DNA from: Quercus robur
Lineage: Eukaryota > Streptophyta > Magnoliopsida > Fagales > Fagaceae
Length of the DNA stretch: 64,000 bases
Assembly (NCBI RefSeq): GCF_932294415.1
Contig: NC_065539.1
Span: forward strand, 52,533,501 to 52,597,500
Direction of reading: 5' to 3'
The notes beneath the pieces were generated by a model. It was not told where the DNA came from. It searched no databases and saw only the letters and a program-made list of their open reading frames with translations. Each line of letters begins with the position of its first letter. The stretch's first letter is position 1. Below, in pieces: positions 10,788 through 23,700 of this stretch. The position numbers and the translations under genes were made by a program.

Positions 10788-11828
10788 ATGGAGTCGATTA
10801 GCATGGTACCTTCTACTACTAGTGCTCGGCACAGTAAGTCCCTTTTGGGAGTCTCTCCTCCTCATCCTCATCATTATCATCATCAGCAGCAGCAGCAACA
10901 GCAGCAGCGTCATCTCCTAGAGGCAATCTCGTTGCTTCTCTCTCGATGGAATGGTCTCCAAATGGCCATCCAGAACCAGTGGGGTGGCCATGACTCTCTC
11001 CAGAAATCCCACCAGCTCGAAACCGATATCTTCTCCTGGTTCTCTCAACCCAAAGGTCATATATTATTATTACATTTGCTCACATCATGATTCATCCATG
11101 TTCTCTCGGCCCTTTTCTTGAAATCCTATATATGTCTCTTTTGATTTACAGCACTGCTTTGTGTGGAGGATTTAGAGAACTTGCTCCATGAATGCATGCT
11201 ATTCTCCTTCAACACGGAGATTGAAGATGGTAGTATTGAGGAGGTAACGTATTATATACACCCTTTGAATTTTGAACCCCAGTTGAAGAACATGTTTGAT
11301 ATGTTTGGATTAATTTAGGACTGGAGTCAAAATATCTAATTATATAGCTATAGCAGTCAAAACTTTTTAAGCTTTAAATTTTGTGCTTGGCATTAACATT
11401 AATTACTAAACCGCAAATAAATTATAATTTTTTGCAAACACTAATTGTCTATAAGGATTTAGGAATGCATATTTGCTTAACAGAATAATTTTATATATCT
11501 GAGTAAACCCCGTATGTAGCTGCTTTGTCAGGCTACAGTTTTTTTGAGCTTTTCTTTTAGGTATAACTATAATTTTTATCTAGTTTATTTTTAAGAAAGG
11601 TAGATTTCATCTGAAATTGGGTGTGACTTCTAAATGCAAAATTTCATCTGAAACTGGTCAATGAAATGAATTCCTTTGGCTAACGATTGTTTATTAACAA
11701 CTTGAATTTAAGCTTTAAAGGCCCTAAATCTTCTGGATATTGTATGATACATTGAATTATTGCTAATTAAGCAGGTGGCAGAACAGTTGATGGTTATGCA
11801 TGAAGAATACATGCATATAATTCAATAG
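10788..11828 (+). CDS. TSR2: TSR2-like pre-rRNA processing protein, shortened C terminus
   Basis: Three exons (10788-11055, 11152-11243, 11775-11828) join in frame to 137 residues. After a His/Gln-rich stretch (residues 26-40, with a CAG-type repeat) comes the WGG domain: LLEAISLLLSRWNGLQMAIQ, NQWGG (63-67), ETDIFSWFSQ, then LEDLENLLHECM-like and EDGSIEEVAEQLM. TSR2 proteins escort ribosomal protein eS26 to pre-40S ribosomes in the nucleus. The frame stops at 11826 just after MHEEY, where relatives continue. In a shifted frame the next bases read NSIDNIISKGVSAVSQK, which resembles the missing continuation, so a small indel probably shortened the protein. The conserved core is complete. The leader is CT-rich, and ATG 10788 is the first ATG in this frame. 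Confidence 0.78.
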
Positions 11829-14646
11829 ACAATATAATATCTAAAGGGGTCTCAGCTGTGAGTCAGAAGTTTTTCCTCAAAGTAGACAGGTAACCATGGT
11901 TATAGCGATCAGCCTAAATAAATCTTTGCTTCATGTCTGTCAATGCATCTTATCATGCCATACGGAGCAGTGCTTCATTCTTCATATTTAAGCCTTCATA
12001 TTTTCCCCCCCTAAGAGTGACCTTTATTAATAATAAATGTTAGGAAAAATAAGAAAGTTTTGATGCCATGTTAGTTGTAGACTTCTTGTTATAATTTCGT
12101 ATAGAAAGAGATAGCAATTGATGCATGGAATGTATTATGTACCATAAAAAGATCCCTGAAATTATTTTATTGATACTCCACAGGAATGTTTTCTGAACAG
12201 CTAAGTATAAGCAAGATTTGTTATCTTAATTTTTCCTCTACATGTGCGTATATGTGCCATCAGTGTTGCACAGACAAAGACACAAGTTCACATGTGAGAT
12301 AGACTGAAAATTCATGCCCTCAAAACATTAAAAATTCAATAATGAATAGAGTGATACTTTATGAATCAATATTAGTTAAATTTGAACATGATATTTGATT
12401 TCAGAAAGTGTTAAAATTAAATTTCTTTATTTCAGTGATATCCATGTGCATCCGAATAAAATTGATATGAATTGAATAACTTGCAAATAAGGAATTGAGT
12501 TGAAATATATTCTATACTTATCCATACATCAGGCACTCAGAAGAAATTTTGATGGAAGAAGAGGGGTGAGGTATTGAAAGTAGAAATTTGGTGCATAAGT
12601 TTTGGTTGAGCGCAACATATAGAAGCCTCGATAATCAGTGAAGCAGCACAACTGCACAAGCAAAGATGGATGGTAGCTAATTGCCTATTGCCGAAACAAG
12701 AACAATTGGAATTACTTCAAAATGCCAAGGACCCAATTTTTATTTTTTTATTTTATATATATATATATATACTGAAATGCACTAAATTGTGTTCAATCCC
12801 TTGTATTTTGACATTCCAACATTGGTAAATGAACTATTTAGTAGGAATTTTATCCACATGCTGCTGACAATATTGAAGTGCACATATGTGTAATGTTCTA
12901 TGCTAAGTGCTTCTTTCGCTTTTATGTATTACAGGATCTGGATGATATAGAGAATTAAGCAAATAAAATTTCTGAAATCCAGCAGCTAAAACAAGTTATG
13001 TCAAAATAATGACATTCACGTAACCTATATATGGTTGCATCTTATTTCCCAGTGAAGTCATCGTTATTGTGTGAGTCATATACACGGTGCAGTATCTCTA
13101 TTTTGTGATCAGTTATTGGAATCTTTTAATGTATCTTCCCATATCATACCAAAGGGAGAAACAATTATGATAATATAGAGCTGATAGGGTTTATTTAATG
13201 GATATAAACTAAATACAAAAAGCTGCTTTTGGATAATTATTAGTGATTTTCAAAGAGGAATTAATGCATCATGTATCTTGTTTGGTTTCAAGATAATAAG
13301 AATAGTCTCAACAGGGAATGAAAAGCGTGTTCCAGCATTTGTAGGAGATGTCTGAGTGAATAGTCCTCCATTTCAAATATTAAGTTTCAGGTCATTGTCC
13401 AAAAGCAGTCAGCTGGAAGATCAAGCTCTTATAGTGTAGAGACTTTCGATTTGTAAATTTTTGTGTTAGTTCATTCATAATTTCTGTAATGACCACATCC
13501 CATGCCAACGCAAATTGTGCACTCTTGTCACCCTACATCTTTTAATGTAGGTGTTAGAAAGCAAAATGGTAAGAACTAACAAAATTGTTAAACCCTCATT
13601 AATCTAATGAATGAAATGGGGACAACGTGTTAGTAAGGAAATGGAAAGAGGATGAGGTTAATTGCTTGTATCAACTTTCTTTTCATCATTCTCAAGCAAT
13701 GGAACAGCCAAGTTTGAATGTGACTAAAGAAAATATCTGATTGAGTCTTAAGCCCTCAGGCCATAATCTTATTTTTATTTGTTCACAACACATGAACAAG
13801 TCATGAAACTAATTTTTCATATTTCACATTCTTTGATATCTTCCTACATGTCCTTAATCTTTTAAAAACAAGGCTGCGACTGTGACTTTAATTCCATCCT
13901 ACACTTTGCGATACCATTTTACTTCTATCGTCCACTTCATTCAGCTGAGTTTGATGCGTCAAAGATTCAGTTGTTGTAAACTCTCGATGAGAAAGGAATT
14001 ATCATGGGAACTCCTCAATAAAGTGACCCTTTTTAGAAAAATTGTCTATTTGGAAACAACTTATTTAATTTTTTATTAAAAATGTGTTAAAGTATACTTG
14101 TACTTTAAAAAAATGAAGTTTTAAAAAGCTGTGTATATAAAGTAAAAAGCAAAAAACTAGCTTATAATCTAATCAATCACAGAGTTTGACAGTCTCACTT
14201 GTGGCATGAGTATGTACCTTTAGCCATAAGCCTTGACCATCCAGTACACTGCAAAACACACGCACTGCTAATTGTCTAATCTCAACATATAGGTGATTGA
14301 GGTGGTGCACAATCACTCTTTAATCTTTTCCAACTAATTTGGTTAACAATTGAAATATTTAATATTCTACCAAAATATAAAGAATTTAGTATTTGTGTTC
14401 ATTTGAATTAATTTGGTATTATTGTATGTAGATTCTGAATCAAATGCAAAACTGAGAAGTTTATTTTTCATTTTTTGACAAGAAAACTAAGAAGTGAGAT
14501 GACAAGGAATCTCAAATCAGCTATAATTAGGGTCGAAGAAAGTTGATGAAGAAATAAAACGGGGAACTCATGTTGCATAATGGCCTTAAAGACACAGAGA
14601 TTGTGTGCTTCAAGTCCTATTTTAGCAGTTTAACAAAACTTAATTG
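11829..14646. other. Long gene-poor stretch after TSR2
   Basis: AT-rich sequence with a short TA repeat near 12757-12772. An acceptor-like TATTACAG at about 12935 precedes an acidic reading DLDDIEN and a stop; this could be a relic of the original TSR2 last exon but is not proven. Nothing else was recognised. Confidence 0.4.
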
Positions 14647-14652
14647 AAAAAA
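14647..14652 (-). terminator. RNA polymerase III terminator of tRNA-Gly
   Basis: Six A on the plus strand are six T downstream of the tRNA on the minus strand, eight bases beyond the discriminator base. This is the standard Pol III stop signal. Confidence 0.8.
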
Positions 14653-14660
14653 CAATAAGT

Positions 14661-14731
14661 TGCACCAGCCGGGAATCGAACCCGGGTCTGTACCGTGGCA
14701 GGGTACTATTCTACCACTAGACCACTGGTGC
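14661..14731 (-). tRNA. tRNA-Gly (anticodon GCC)
   Basis: The minus strand from 14731 reads GCACCAGTGGTCTAGTGG and folds as a complete 71-nt tRNA. The acceptor stem is GCACCAG/CTGGTGC, with a D-arm, the anticodon loop CTGCCAC with GCC, and a T-arm with GGGTTCGATTCCC. Box A and box B promoters are intact. CAACAA lies directly upstream (14732-14737 on the plus strand as TTGTTG), a common start signal of plant tRNA genes. Six T follow eight bases past the 3' end. Confidence 0.97.
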
Positions 14732-14740
14732 TTGTTGGTA

Positions 14741-16253
14741 ATTCTGTCTAGTTTTTTGGTTAACTCTGACACAAGTTTGTGACTACTATATCGGTAGATT
14801 ATTGTTTATATCTTCCAAGATATCTTCACAGAGAACCAAACTGTGGGCTTTCAATTTTAAGCTTATATACAATCAGAACTCCTAGACAAAATTCATGTTA
14901 AAAGTTCACTCCACTCATCAATAATTAACCTTGCAGATCCTTGAGGCAAAAAAGGCCAAGGTTTTCACAATAAACGCCTAGCCATATTGTAAAGGCATTT
15001 TAAACCTCACAGAAAATGTAATATTATATTATTAAAATAGTTAAATTGTAAAAATATATATACTTATTTTTATAAACAAAATTTAGATACAGTACCCTAA
15101 ATGCTGTTTCTTAGGATTGGTTTATAGCTATTTAACTAAAAAATATACTTCCATCTCATAAGAAAAAATTCACATGGCAAAATCTTAAAAAGTGAACCTA
15201 AAGAACAGCATCTAAGTACTGTACATAAATCTTGCCTTATTTTTATATTAGAGTGCAAATACAATGTTTTTTTTTTTTTTTTTGAACTAATGCAATGTTA
15301 TTTAGAACTGATGCATTTCATGTGATTCAAATAAATGCTTTTTTTCCCCAGTAGTAATCATCTCAATTTCAATGAAATGTTCTACATGATTTGTGGTTAT
15401 GAGTAATGAAAGGAGATTGTTTCAACTATGATCGTATCATGTATTGTGGGTGAAAAAAAGAAAAGAGTACATATCTTTAGGATCTTGTACATGGTTATTC
15501 CACATTTTATATACGAGAAAGTTATTGACAATAATCATTTTGAAAGTTTGCAAGTAATAGAGGATACTAAAAAATAATGTAACTTGATAATTGATTTGTT
15601 AATAGACACATTTAATTAAAATTTAATAATTAAGCAATGTAATATTAACCAAATTACATCCATCCTCAAGTAATTAACTTGAATACGACTTATGCACGTG
15701 CATGTATGCTTATATGCATAACGTAAAACACTTATTGTGAGTTATGCCATAAGTATAAATGCTTGTAGGGTATGGAGGACAAGAGTTAGGGCTCAAGTCT
15801 CTAGGAGGAAGTTTCACACACATATACACTTAAATTAGGTTTAGAGTAAAAATTCTATCTTGTATAAAAAAAAATAGAGTGTGAGAATTAAATAAGAATA
15901 CGTTGCACTTAAAATAGTAAGATTTTTAAAAATTGTACATAAATTAAATAAAATAAATAAGTTGAAAAATAAGCGTATCTTCTTTTCTTTTCTTTTTTGA
16001 AACAAAAATATGCAGAGGGCGGCTTGTGTCCAGTGAAAATTATCACTGGACACATTGAATTAAAGACATGTAACTACTCTTGAACACTTATCTGAATCCA
16101 AACATATCCGGTGTTAACTTCCACTGGATGTGCATATCTAAATAGATAGAATGATTTGTGGCAATAGATTGACTTGTGGCAGAAATGATGACACCAAAAA
16201 AGGAAAAAAATATAAAATAATACATTAAACCTAAAAGTTGAATACCAAAAGAC
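14741..16253. other. AT-rich intergenic, no gene seen
   Basis: Very AT-rich DNA with poly-T (near 15267-15283) and no convincing coding exon or repeat end. Confidence 0.5.
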
Positions 16254-16424
16254 ACGGTTATAGCAAATGGTTTTTATTTTTTTGGCAAGTGGTTACACTT
16301 TCTTTGAGCCAAACGCGGTTATACAAAATGTTTTTATTTTTTTGGCAAGTGGTTACACTTTCTTTGAGCCAAACGCGGTTATACAAAATGTTTTTATTTT
16401 TTTGGCAAGTGGTTACACTTTCTC
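16254..16424 (+). repeat. 60-bp tandem repeat, almost three copies
   Basis: The unit (TTTTTATTTTTTTGGCAAG, TGGTTACACTTTCTTTGAG, CCAAACGCGGTTATACAAA) repeats with an exact 60-bp period and practically no differences. The frames through it are by-products of the unit length being a multiple of three. It is a minisatellite, not a CRISPR-type array, since there are no unique spacers. Confidence 0.9.
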
Positions 16425-16499
16425 AAGTGGCTGTACTTCTTTCTCAAAAAAAAAAAAAAAAGTGGCTGTACTTCAGTAACGAATTCAGTTAATTACATA

Positions 16500-17038
16500 T
16501 TTACCTTTAGGTCTAAATAAAATTTTAATTTAAAACCATTGAAGTTTTTAATTGCTTTAAGTGAAACTCTATTGGTAAATTTTAAAAAATTCTTCTTAAA
16601 TTAAAATTATATTACCAAGAATTCAAAGAAATTTCAAAGAGGCCTCATTTTTTTTTTTAATATTTTGGTAATTTAATATATTTGTTAATAATAAAAGATG
16701 AGTCGTACACGTCATATTTGCATGAAATAGATCAATATAAGTACTATAAGTTATACAACATATAATTTATAATTGGAATAAAATATTTAGTGTTCACTCT
16801 TCTATACTTTTAAAAACAATTCTATTACCTAGTTGAAAATAAGTTAAGAATATAACAAATTAAATACATAAAAGTAAATTGAGATTTTTTGAATTATCTA
16901 TCAAATTATACTGTCATCCAAATAAAATAAAAAAAGAATAAAAAACTATAAAATAGTAAAAGTAAAAGAAAATACCAAATTTCATAAGACTAGAACATAT
17001 ATTTTACAATTAAATTATAACGACTTGTCGTTGCAACT
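16500..17038. other. AT-rich stretch, nothing recognised
   Basis: Low-complexity AT-rich sequence between the minisatellite and the Tourist-like element. Confidence 0.5.
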
Positions 17039-17041
17039 TAA

Positions 17042-18089
17042 GAGCATTAGTAGTGGGGGGTGTAATCACCCCCCAGTTGCTATTATACACACTAAACCCA
17101 TAAAAATGAGCTCCATTTGGGTATGAAAACCTAAAAAAATTTTACAACCTGCTACATTAAGTATGGATATATACAACCTACTATAGCCAAGGATGGATAA
17201 ATAAAATAATATTTTTTTTCTTTCCTCTCTCTTCTCTTTCTTCTCAATCTCTGACTCTCTCTCTTCTTCTTTTCTTTTTCAATCACTCTCACTCTCTGTC
17301 TTCGATCCCTATCGTTTCTTCTCCAACTCTTCTCTCTTCTTTGTTCTTTTTTCATCTCTCTCTCTTGATTTGGAGATATTATTTTCTTGGTTGTGGGTTG
17401 TGGGTCGGGTGGGGTTGTAGTGGAGACATGGGTTGCGGGTTGTGGATCAGATGGGGCTGTGGTGGAGACGAGATCTGTGGGTTTCTGGTGGTCGTGGGCG
17501 ATGCGATGGTGGTGGTGTGGGGATTGTGGGTTGGATGGATTATGGGTTTTGGTGGATCGTGGTAGGCGTGGGATGGGCTGTGGGTTGGTGTTTAGGTGGC
17601 CGAATCGATGTTGGTATGGTGATTGGGTGGCTAGATTTGTGGTTTTGGTGTTTGGGTGGTTGTTATGATTGGTGATTGGTATTTGCTGGTTTTTTTCTTT
17701 CTTTCTTTTATGTTTTGTTGGTGGTTTCTGCCTTGGTGGGGTGTGTGTGATGGTTGGGTGGTGGTGGTTGTTGCCTTGCTGGAGTGTGTGGTGGTGGTGG
17801 TCGCTACCTTGCTGGGCATGTGTGTTGGTGCAGTGGTGGTTGTGATTAGTTTGCTTGGGAGATAGAGACAAACCGAAGAGATAAAGATAGAGAAAGAGAG
17901 GAAATAGAGGAATGGAAGAGATATAATTTTTTTTATTATATTTGTATGGTTTATATTATTTTAATCAGTTGGATGTAAAAATATAAATTGGGATGTTGAA
18001 AGAATTGTAAAATAAGATTGTAAAATAGATAAAGTAGACTTTTGAGGATACAAAATAAAACTTTTTTGCATCCCCGACTGCTAATGCTC
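17042..18089. mobile_element. Non-autonomous Tourist-like (PIF/Harbinger) element, 1,048 bp
   Basis: Inverted ends GAGCATTAGTAGTGGGGGG (left) and GAGCATTAGCAGTCGGGG (right, read inward) are flanked by the 3-bp repeat TAA (17039-17041 and 18090-18092), the target choice of PIF/Harbinger elements. There is no transposase. The middle (17390-17870) is extremely rich in G and T on the plus strand, built from GGTGG, GTTGTGG and GGGTGG words. On the minus strand this gives an open frame of 239 codons made almost only of His, Thr, Pro, Asn and Gln. That frame is a by-product of composition rather than a gene. Confidence 0.72.
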
Positions 18090-18483
18090 TAAGAATGCCA
18101 TAATATTCAATAACAAAAAAAAAAAAAAAAAAAAAAAAACCTTAGCACATCTAAAAAAGACTAATAAGAAGCAATATAAAATTATTAACACATTTTACTT
18201 TAAGATAAACTCTATAACCAAAGTTACCTAAAAATTAAAAATCATACTATGACTAAAAATTAAATAATTTAAAATATATATATTTAAAATTATTTTATAA
18301 TATTTTTTTAAAAAAGGAAAAATATAATATTTCAGGTGAATTTAGGACAAAAATAAAACATGGATTGGAAGATGATGGAGGGGAGGGGGGCAAAAGCGTC
18401 ATTTCCAAATCTCTCCCCCAAGATCCCACATGTCATCCATTTAAATTCCAAAAATGTCCACAACGACGATCTTTGCTGTTAAG

Positions 18484-18485
<2 letters not shown>

Positions 18486-18515
<30 letters not shown>

Positions 18516-18835
18516 AAATTCTGTGTTGGGGTTTTAGTTAGGGCTTCGCTTCTTCTTGTTCTTGTACCTTTGCTTTTTCACCTGTGTTTCCGCAAATCCT
18601 TCTGTTCTGTTCCTTAAATCCTAAACCTAAACAACAACAACGTTTCTTCTCTCTCTTTGATTTCGGTTTCAGAAATTTTGTTTTCTTGAACACTTCAAAA
18701 AAAAAAAAAAAATTCATTTCCAAACCTCGTTGTACTTCATTTTAGCTTCGTTGTTCTTTAACGAGCTTGATTCGTTGGGATCGGAAACCTTTTCATTGTG
18801 AATCTGAGGAACACAGCTAGTTTCAGGTGATTTTT
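18486..18835 (+). promoter_or_regulatory. CT-repeat leader and untranslated first exon of the Oberon-like gene (tentative)
   Basis: A (TC)n run at about 18486-18514 is followed by about 300 bases of leader-like sequence. A donor-like TTTCAG|GTGATT at about 18827 would open a long intron ending before the ATG at 20710. CT-rich leaders with a long 5' intron are common for plant regulatory genes. Transcript data are needed to prove it. Confidence 0.4.
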
Positions 18836-20709
18836 TTTTCTTTTTTCTTTTTTTGGTTAAATTATTTGAACTTGTAATAATTATAATTAATTAACTGTGT
18901 TTTAAAATTAAATCAATGTTCTGGATTCATTCGATAATTAAAATGTATGTATGTGGCGCTTCTAGATAACATCGTTTTCGTTCGGGTGTTTGGGAGTTTT
19001 TCGAGCTATGTAGGATTAGTGTTTATGTTTGACTTTATTTGTTGTTTGGAACCTAGAAATTTCCAGAACATACTAAAAAAAGAAACATGCAATTTTTTTT
19101 TTTTTTTTAATTGAATGAGAATTGTAATTTTTCATGGCTAATAGTAATTTTTACGGCGTTTAAATTTTTGGTAATGTAAGTTGTCTTCATTTCTTGGTTG
19201 GTCTTTTGTGAGTACGGGTGTGACAAAGAAAACCTGTGATGTGCGTTTCTCTTGTTATTTTATGTAATTTGTGTAGATCTGTTTAATTTATGTGGGATTT
19301 GAAGAAATGGATGTATCTATTTGTTTGGGTAAATTGAGGCGCGACTTCTCTAGCTTAAAATGGCGCGTTCTCCCTTTGTAAGAGCAAGGTGGAGAGCGAA
19401 GTAGTGAGAAAAGAAAAGGAAATTGAGGCTATATGGAAATTCATGCTGCAGGATCAATTTAATGATTTCATGATCTGCTTTTATTTCAAGTTACTATTAC
19501 TAACAAGTATGTAAATGGGCTTCCATTTCAAACATTCCTGATGAATAATTGGTAGAAATCTATATAAGTTATATGGGCTAATTTAAGTACCTATGGGATA
19601 CCTAAATGGGATTTATTAATTAGTATTTCTTGTCTCATCTACAAAATATCTCTAAGAAAAGGAGTAGGATTTTTTATTTATTTTTGGATAGGTGAAAAGG
19701 AGTACGACTTTTGTTTGTTGCAGACATGAACTAACACTAAAATCCTAGGAAGCCAACGAACTCTGCCTTTTAAAAATGAGAAATACTTCATGTTCATGAT
19801 GATGAACGCAAATTATTTAAAAAATTACAAATAATTAGATGGGAGATCCTAAAGAGTTTTAGAAATAAAAAAGGGACGTACAAAGTGTTTTTGAGAACAA
19901 TTATCATTGGACAATATGATAAACCAGTAATATAAAGTTTAAACTAAAATCATTATATAATTTTCTTGTGCATTATAAAAATACATAAGTGTTATAGATA
20001 TGATCAAAATGAAGTATATGATTCAATCAAAATATTTCCCAAAAGACAAAGATCAAAAAGCACAAGAATGGTAAATTATCCTTATGTGTCTTTTAACATG
20101 TAAACAAAAAATTGTTTGTGTAGTACAACACCTTATATATGGTGTTGGGATAATAAATGAATGGTTCATGCTTTTACTTTCGAGATCCATCGATCAATTA
20201 TAATGACTCATATATATCTAGCAAAAGATTTGAAAAGCAAACCTAGGCATGCTTTGTACATCCTCAAAAAGCACCAGAAGGAAGAAAAGGATACTTTATT
20301 AAATGAGATTCACATTCGGTCAATTGAAGCTCTTAGACCTTGGGCTTTGAGCTTTAAGCGTGCCTAAGCGCACTTTTAACAACACTGATGGTGGCTGCAC
20401 TGCTGCACTTATCTTTATAGTGTCTTATTTTCTTTTCGAGGAGCAAGTTGCTTTTTTAGTGTTTTCTGATTAATATGCCTCAATGTACAAAGTTTATATT
20501 TGAATATATGCATTGTTTTCCTTTTTTTTGGCGTGCGCGTGTGTGTGTGTGTGTGAAGTTTAAGTCAGAACCAGTAAGGTCTGGAGCCTTCAAAATGGCT
20601 TTACTTTTGCAATTTAGTAGGTTCTGTAATTTTTTTACTGCCACTGATATCTAAATGGCATTGAGCAGCTCAGCAGGCACAGCCAGTTGTCAGCTGGAAA
20701 AAGATACAT

Positions 20710-23700
20710 ATGGAGATTGTTTTTTATGATGAAAATAACGGAAGCACAACAGGGACAAATGAAAATGGTTCTCTTCTAATGCCGGTTTCACCTGATGATT
20801 CTGGTGAGGGTTTGCCATATGCTCCTGTAAATTGGCCCAATCGAGGTGACACTTGGACTTGGAGGGTGGGGAAGAGAATTGCTAGTACTGGACACTATTT
20901 GGACAGGTACCTTTATCTTCCAAAGCGCCTTTGCCGTCGTATTGAGAGCTCATCAAACTCATCACGTAGGAAACATGGTTTTGCAAGCAAACTTTCTCTT
21001 GAACGGTATATCCGAGCAGCATTCCCTGGTGCTGACGTTGAAGCATTTTTCAACTCATTCAGCTGGAAGATCCCGGCAAAGAAATCGGCATTGACAAATG
21101 GTCAGCTGTAATTAACAAAACTTTTTCTTATCAAAAATTTATTTTTCACTTCTATTGTCGTAAACTTGAGATTTCTGTTTTGATATTATTAAATATCATC
21201 TTTTGCATTGTCCCCTGAACAAATACTTTTATACTAAATTTTTTTTAGTTATGTTCATGTTACAATTTAGTAGTTGCTAGTGTAGCCAGCATTGCTGAAT
21301 CATGAATTTAGAGCCATTTTCTAGTCTGGTTAGGTGCCCGTTTGGTGTAGCCATTTAACATTGTGCTTTTTCAAAGTACAATCTCTTAAAACCACACCTT
21401 TTCAAAGTATTTCACATTTTTTTTTTAAAAACCTCACTTATTTATATGTGCAATTTTTTCAAGTAGTCCAATTTCAAAAAGCTGAAAAATAAGTTGTACT
21501 AAACAGGCTTGTAGTTAACACTGGTTCCAGAGGTTATATGTCTTCAGGCAACACATATGATTGGCATCTTGTTGCTGAATCCATGAGATCAGTGTCCTAA
21601 AGCTCATGATTGGTCTGGTGTTTTCTATTTTATGCTAGTTGCAATTTAAAGCCTATCAAAAGACTCATCAATATTCAAATGATTAATGTTTGTTCTTCTT
21701 ATTATTCCTTGATGTCTTTAGATTTTGTTGATGAAACTAGAAGTGGAGTTAATGTTAAGTTAGAAATTTGGACTGATGTTCTAGAATTTGAAGGATTTTG
21801 GCTAAGTAGAAATAAAACAAAATATGGAATGTAGGTTTGGTAAAAGTAGAAATAAAGATGAATGGGTTGTAAAATGTGATGGTCAAGAGATTCTAAAAAG
21901 TGAAAGCTTTTGATATATCTTAGATCAATAATTCATAAGAGTGGAGAGATTGAAGAGAATGCGAATCGTAGGATAAGGGTAGTGTGGATGAAGTGGCAAA
22001 GTGCAATAGAAGTACTGTGTGATTGTAGAACACCTTGTAAGTTAAAGGAAAATTTTTATTAGATAGCTATAATACTAGCTATGCACAATGTTGTAGAATG
22101 TTGGGCTGTTAAGAAGCTACATGTTCAAAAAATAATTGTAGCTAAAAAAGAAAATGTTAGATGGATAAATGGAAATACAAGGAAAGATAGGATATAAAAT
22201 GAGAAAATCCCCTCTATAAATGAAAAGATGATAGAGTCACTAGAGATGGTTTGGTCATGTGCAGAGCAGAGCAATTAATACAACAAATACAACAGTAAGG
22301 AAGAGTTTGGGGGAACGAGAAAAGCTAGAGATGTGGAGGGCAAAGGTTAAGGAGATAACAGAGATAATGGAGGGTATAACTATGGATATGATAGAATGGC
22401 AAAAAAGAATACATGTGGCCAATCCTAATTAGTTTGCTGATGATCCATATCTAATCTAAGATGTTGGGACTAAGGCTTAGTTGTTATTGTTGTTGTCGTT
22501 GTTGTTATGCCAATGGTTGATTAAATTCTCACCTTCTATATATAAAGTCATCGTGATAATCACATTTAGTGAATAGTTGAATGATGCCAGTTTTCAAAAT
22601 GCCATGCTACCATTTGACTTTACATAGAGGATCTTGAGAACATCAATAAACTTTCGGATTTTCAATTTTGTTCATGGAGTACTTTATATATTAGATAACA
22701 GAATTGATAACTCAGAGATCATTTGTCACCTTGCCTGTTGGATTTTTACTCCTGTTTTTTGGGTGGTCTAGCGTGGACCTTCATATTGAATTATCTTCAA
22801 GACTGTTTCATGATTATGCATTCTTATATATGTTCTTTATAATATTTTATTTTGGTTTATTAAAGGGAAAATTGCAAAAACACCCCATGAGGTTTGGGTC
22901 ATTTTCAAACACACCCCTTTACTATCCATTTGAATTTTAAACCCCTTAGGTATACAGAAATTGACCAAGTTGACCCCTCTGTTACACTTCCGTCAACTAT
23001 TTGCCATTTTTCTAAAATTCTTTATTACCTGTAATTATTTGATAGTACATCAGTTATGATCAGTATCAATGCAGTAATTTTGAGACTGTATTTAGAATAA
23101 TGTTAAATGCTTAAAGTTAATACCACTGTAAATATGGATGTCTAGATTTAACACTTGTTAATCTTTTTTGTTCTTCTTTAACAATGTTGCCCTGCTACAG
23201 GTCATGTGGAACGGCGAAATTTATTGACTATACCTCTTGAAGAGATGGCAGAATATGGTGTGTCTGATTCCCCAACTGATACTGGGGGTTGTAAGGCTGG
23301 CAATAAAATGTGCAGCAGCATCTTGGAGCAATCAGAAAAACCACCATTAGCTGCCATGCCCTGTGATATTTGCTGCAGCGAACCTCGGTTCTGCCATGAT
23401 TGTTGTTGTATCTTATGTAGCAAGCTTATAAATTCAGAGCATGGAGGCTACAGTCACATCAAATGTGAAGCGGTGGTGGATGAGGGTTATATATGTGGGC
23501 ATATTGCTCACATTGACTGTGCTCTTCGATGTTACATGGCTGGGACAGTAGGAGGAAGCATTGGATTAGATGCCGAGTACTATTGCCGTCGTTGTGATGC
23601 TAGAACAGATCTGGTTTCACATGCTGCGAGGTTTTTACAAACTTGTGAATCTATTGATTCTCGTGATGACATAGAGAAGATTTTAAGTGTTGGTGTCTGC

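Noticed and set aside
12935-12960. A fourth coding exon of the TSR2-like gene (DLDDIEN)
   Set aside because: The acceptor is good and an acidic tail would fit, but no donor gives a matching phase without assuming a frame change, so it stays a note only.
16254-16424. Evenly spaced repeats as a CRISPR-like array
   Set aside because: The unit is 60 bp with no unique spacers and the genome is a plant; it is a minisatellite.
17152-17871. A 239-codon His/Pro/Thr-rich frame as a host gene
   Set aside because: It lies wholly inside the Tourist-like element and reflects the G/T-rich repeat composition; no domain and no splice structure.
20240-20370. A repeat end (GCTTTAAGCGTGCCTAAGCGC) in the 5' intron of the Oberon-like gene
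   Set aside because: The word looks like known plant repeat fragments, but no boundary or second end was found.
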